Assembly (NCBI RefSeq): GCF_019679455.1
Contig: NZ_JAIEZQ010000001.1
Span: 1,178,001 to 1,242,000, forward strand
Length of the DNA stretch: 64,000 nt
Source: Nocardioides jiangsuensis
GTDB taxonomy: Bacteria > Actinomycetota > Actinomycetes > Propionibacteriales > Nocardioidaceae
Reading direction: 5' to 3'
The notes below the pieces were generated by a model. That model saw only the letters and a list, made by a program, of their open reading frames with translations. It made no database searches and was not told the origin of the DNA. This document shows positions 61,973 to 64,000 of the stretch, piece by piece. Within the stretch, counting starts at the first letter, position 1, and every line of letters begins with the position of its first letter. The position numbers were made by a program, and so were the translations under genes.

Positions 61973-62041
61973 GCATCCTCCCTCGTCCTTTACCCGCGCA
62001 AGTATGCCTCAGATGAGCCCAGGTCGTGGGTGAGGCGCGAA

Positions 62042-62072
62042 GAAGGCCCCGTCCACAGGGGACGGGGCCTTC
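62042..62072. terminator. Strong hairpin after pckG
   Basis: Perfect 13-bp stem: GAAGGCCCCGTCC at 62042-62054 and its complement at 62060-62072, 5-nt loop ACAGG. It is 26 bp past the pckG stop on the minus strand, separating pckG from the regulator gene downstream (starts 61972). No U-run. Confidence 0.75.
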
Positions 62073-62097
62073 CGTGTCTCCGATGACAGCGTCGCTG

Positions 62098-63933
<1,836 letters not shown>

Positions 63934-64000
63934 GGCCTACCGTTCCCTCTCGCGCATCGCGGTGGCGTGTGAAGCGCCGCCCGGCCATCGAGCGTGTCGA

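Noticed and set aside
60114-62040. Prophage or integrated island
   Set aside because: The AT-richer zone has no integrase, transposase, phage gene or flanking direct repeat; only local composition differs.

Overview
The window is very GC-rich, densely packed chromosomal DNA from an actinobacterium. Many genes start with GTG. The window contains a bacterial proteasome activator (Bpa) gene, a DUF5926 SEC-C protein, a DUF4446 protein, a WS/DGAT acyltransferase, a GTP-dependent PEP carboxykinase and an apparent 6C small RNA. That combination fits Propionibacteriales, probably a Nocardioides-like organism; the genus is inferred from gene content and style only. No transposase, integrase, rRNA, CRISPR array or phage gene was seen.

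Layout. 1-6.1 kb: end of a short-chain dehydrogenase, then a C4-dicarboxylate transporter (dctA) divergent from its likely sensor kinase/response regulator pair, lepB, and two small unknown genes. 6.2-14.3 kb: a fasciclin lipoprotein and a membrane-bound sulfite-oxidase-type molybdoenzyme that share an unusual SigK-like promoter (CCATCC-N15-CCGAAC); then an amylosucrase-type GH13 enzyme, a quinone oxidoreductase, a glycosidase-like lipoprotein and a GNAT protein. 14.3-19.8 kb: an M13 peptidase, an M15 peptidase lipoprotein, a glutathione peroxidase, an APC permease and a TetR regulator. 20.0-24.7 kb: a biotin-dependent acyl-CoA carboxylase (two subunits) with HMG-CoA lyase, a leucine-degradation type operon probably controlled by the divergent TetR through 6-4-6 dyads. 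24.7-34.9 kb: mixed housekeeping genes (sulfotransferase-like, EcsC-like, aat, rhodanese, Fpg/Nei glycosylase, ATPase plus APH-like kinase, GDPD, anti-sigma-type ATPase, DUF5926). Two small genes (59 and 51 codons) lie here, as do two arrays of a 22-bp repeat between convergent genes. 34.9-38.7 kb: a minus-strand run larB-larC-GDT1-arcA. 38.7-47.5 kb: pheA, DUF4446, a C45 acyltransferase-like protein, a PAP2-lipid kinase fusion, WS/DGAT, serS and two HAD phosphatases. 48-52 kb: sdhCAB and a PCD. 52-58 kb: bpa, a PIG3-type oxidoreductase, a DUF6457/MobA pair, a nitrilase, a free-standing biotinyl-domain protein and two tRNA-Ser genes (UGA and GCU). 58.5-64 kb: a membrane metallophosphoesterase, an AT-richer intergenic zone, a 57-residue secreted peptide with two DTGWPTG repeats, a 6C-type sRNA, a TrmB/LuxR-like regulator, and pckG.

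The most interesting candidate system is at 60.4-62.0 kb. A Sec-exported mini-protein carries two identical heptapeptides, the second being its exact C-terminus. It lies opposite a regulator that combines a TrmB-like sensing region with a LuxR-type helix-turn-helix. The layout resembles peptide-pheromone/receptor cassettes, with a 6C sRNA between the two genes. The signalling role is inference; the sequence features are directly visible.

Second-rank observations are the shared SigK-like promoters (one apparently giving a leaderless mRNA), the triple half-site operator in front of the acyl-CoA carboxylase operon, the paired 22-bp repeat arrays, and larBC lying apart from larA/larE beside a GDT1 transporter and arginine deiminase.
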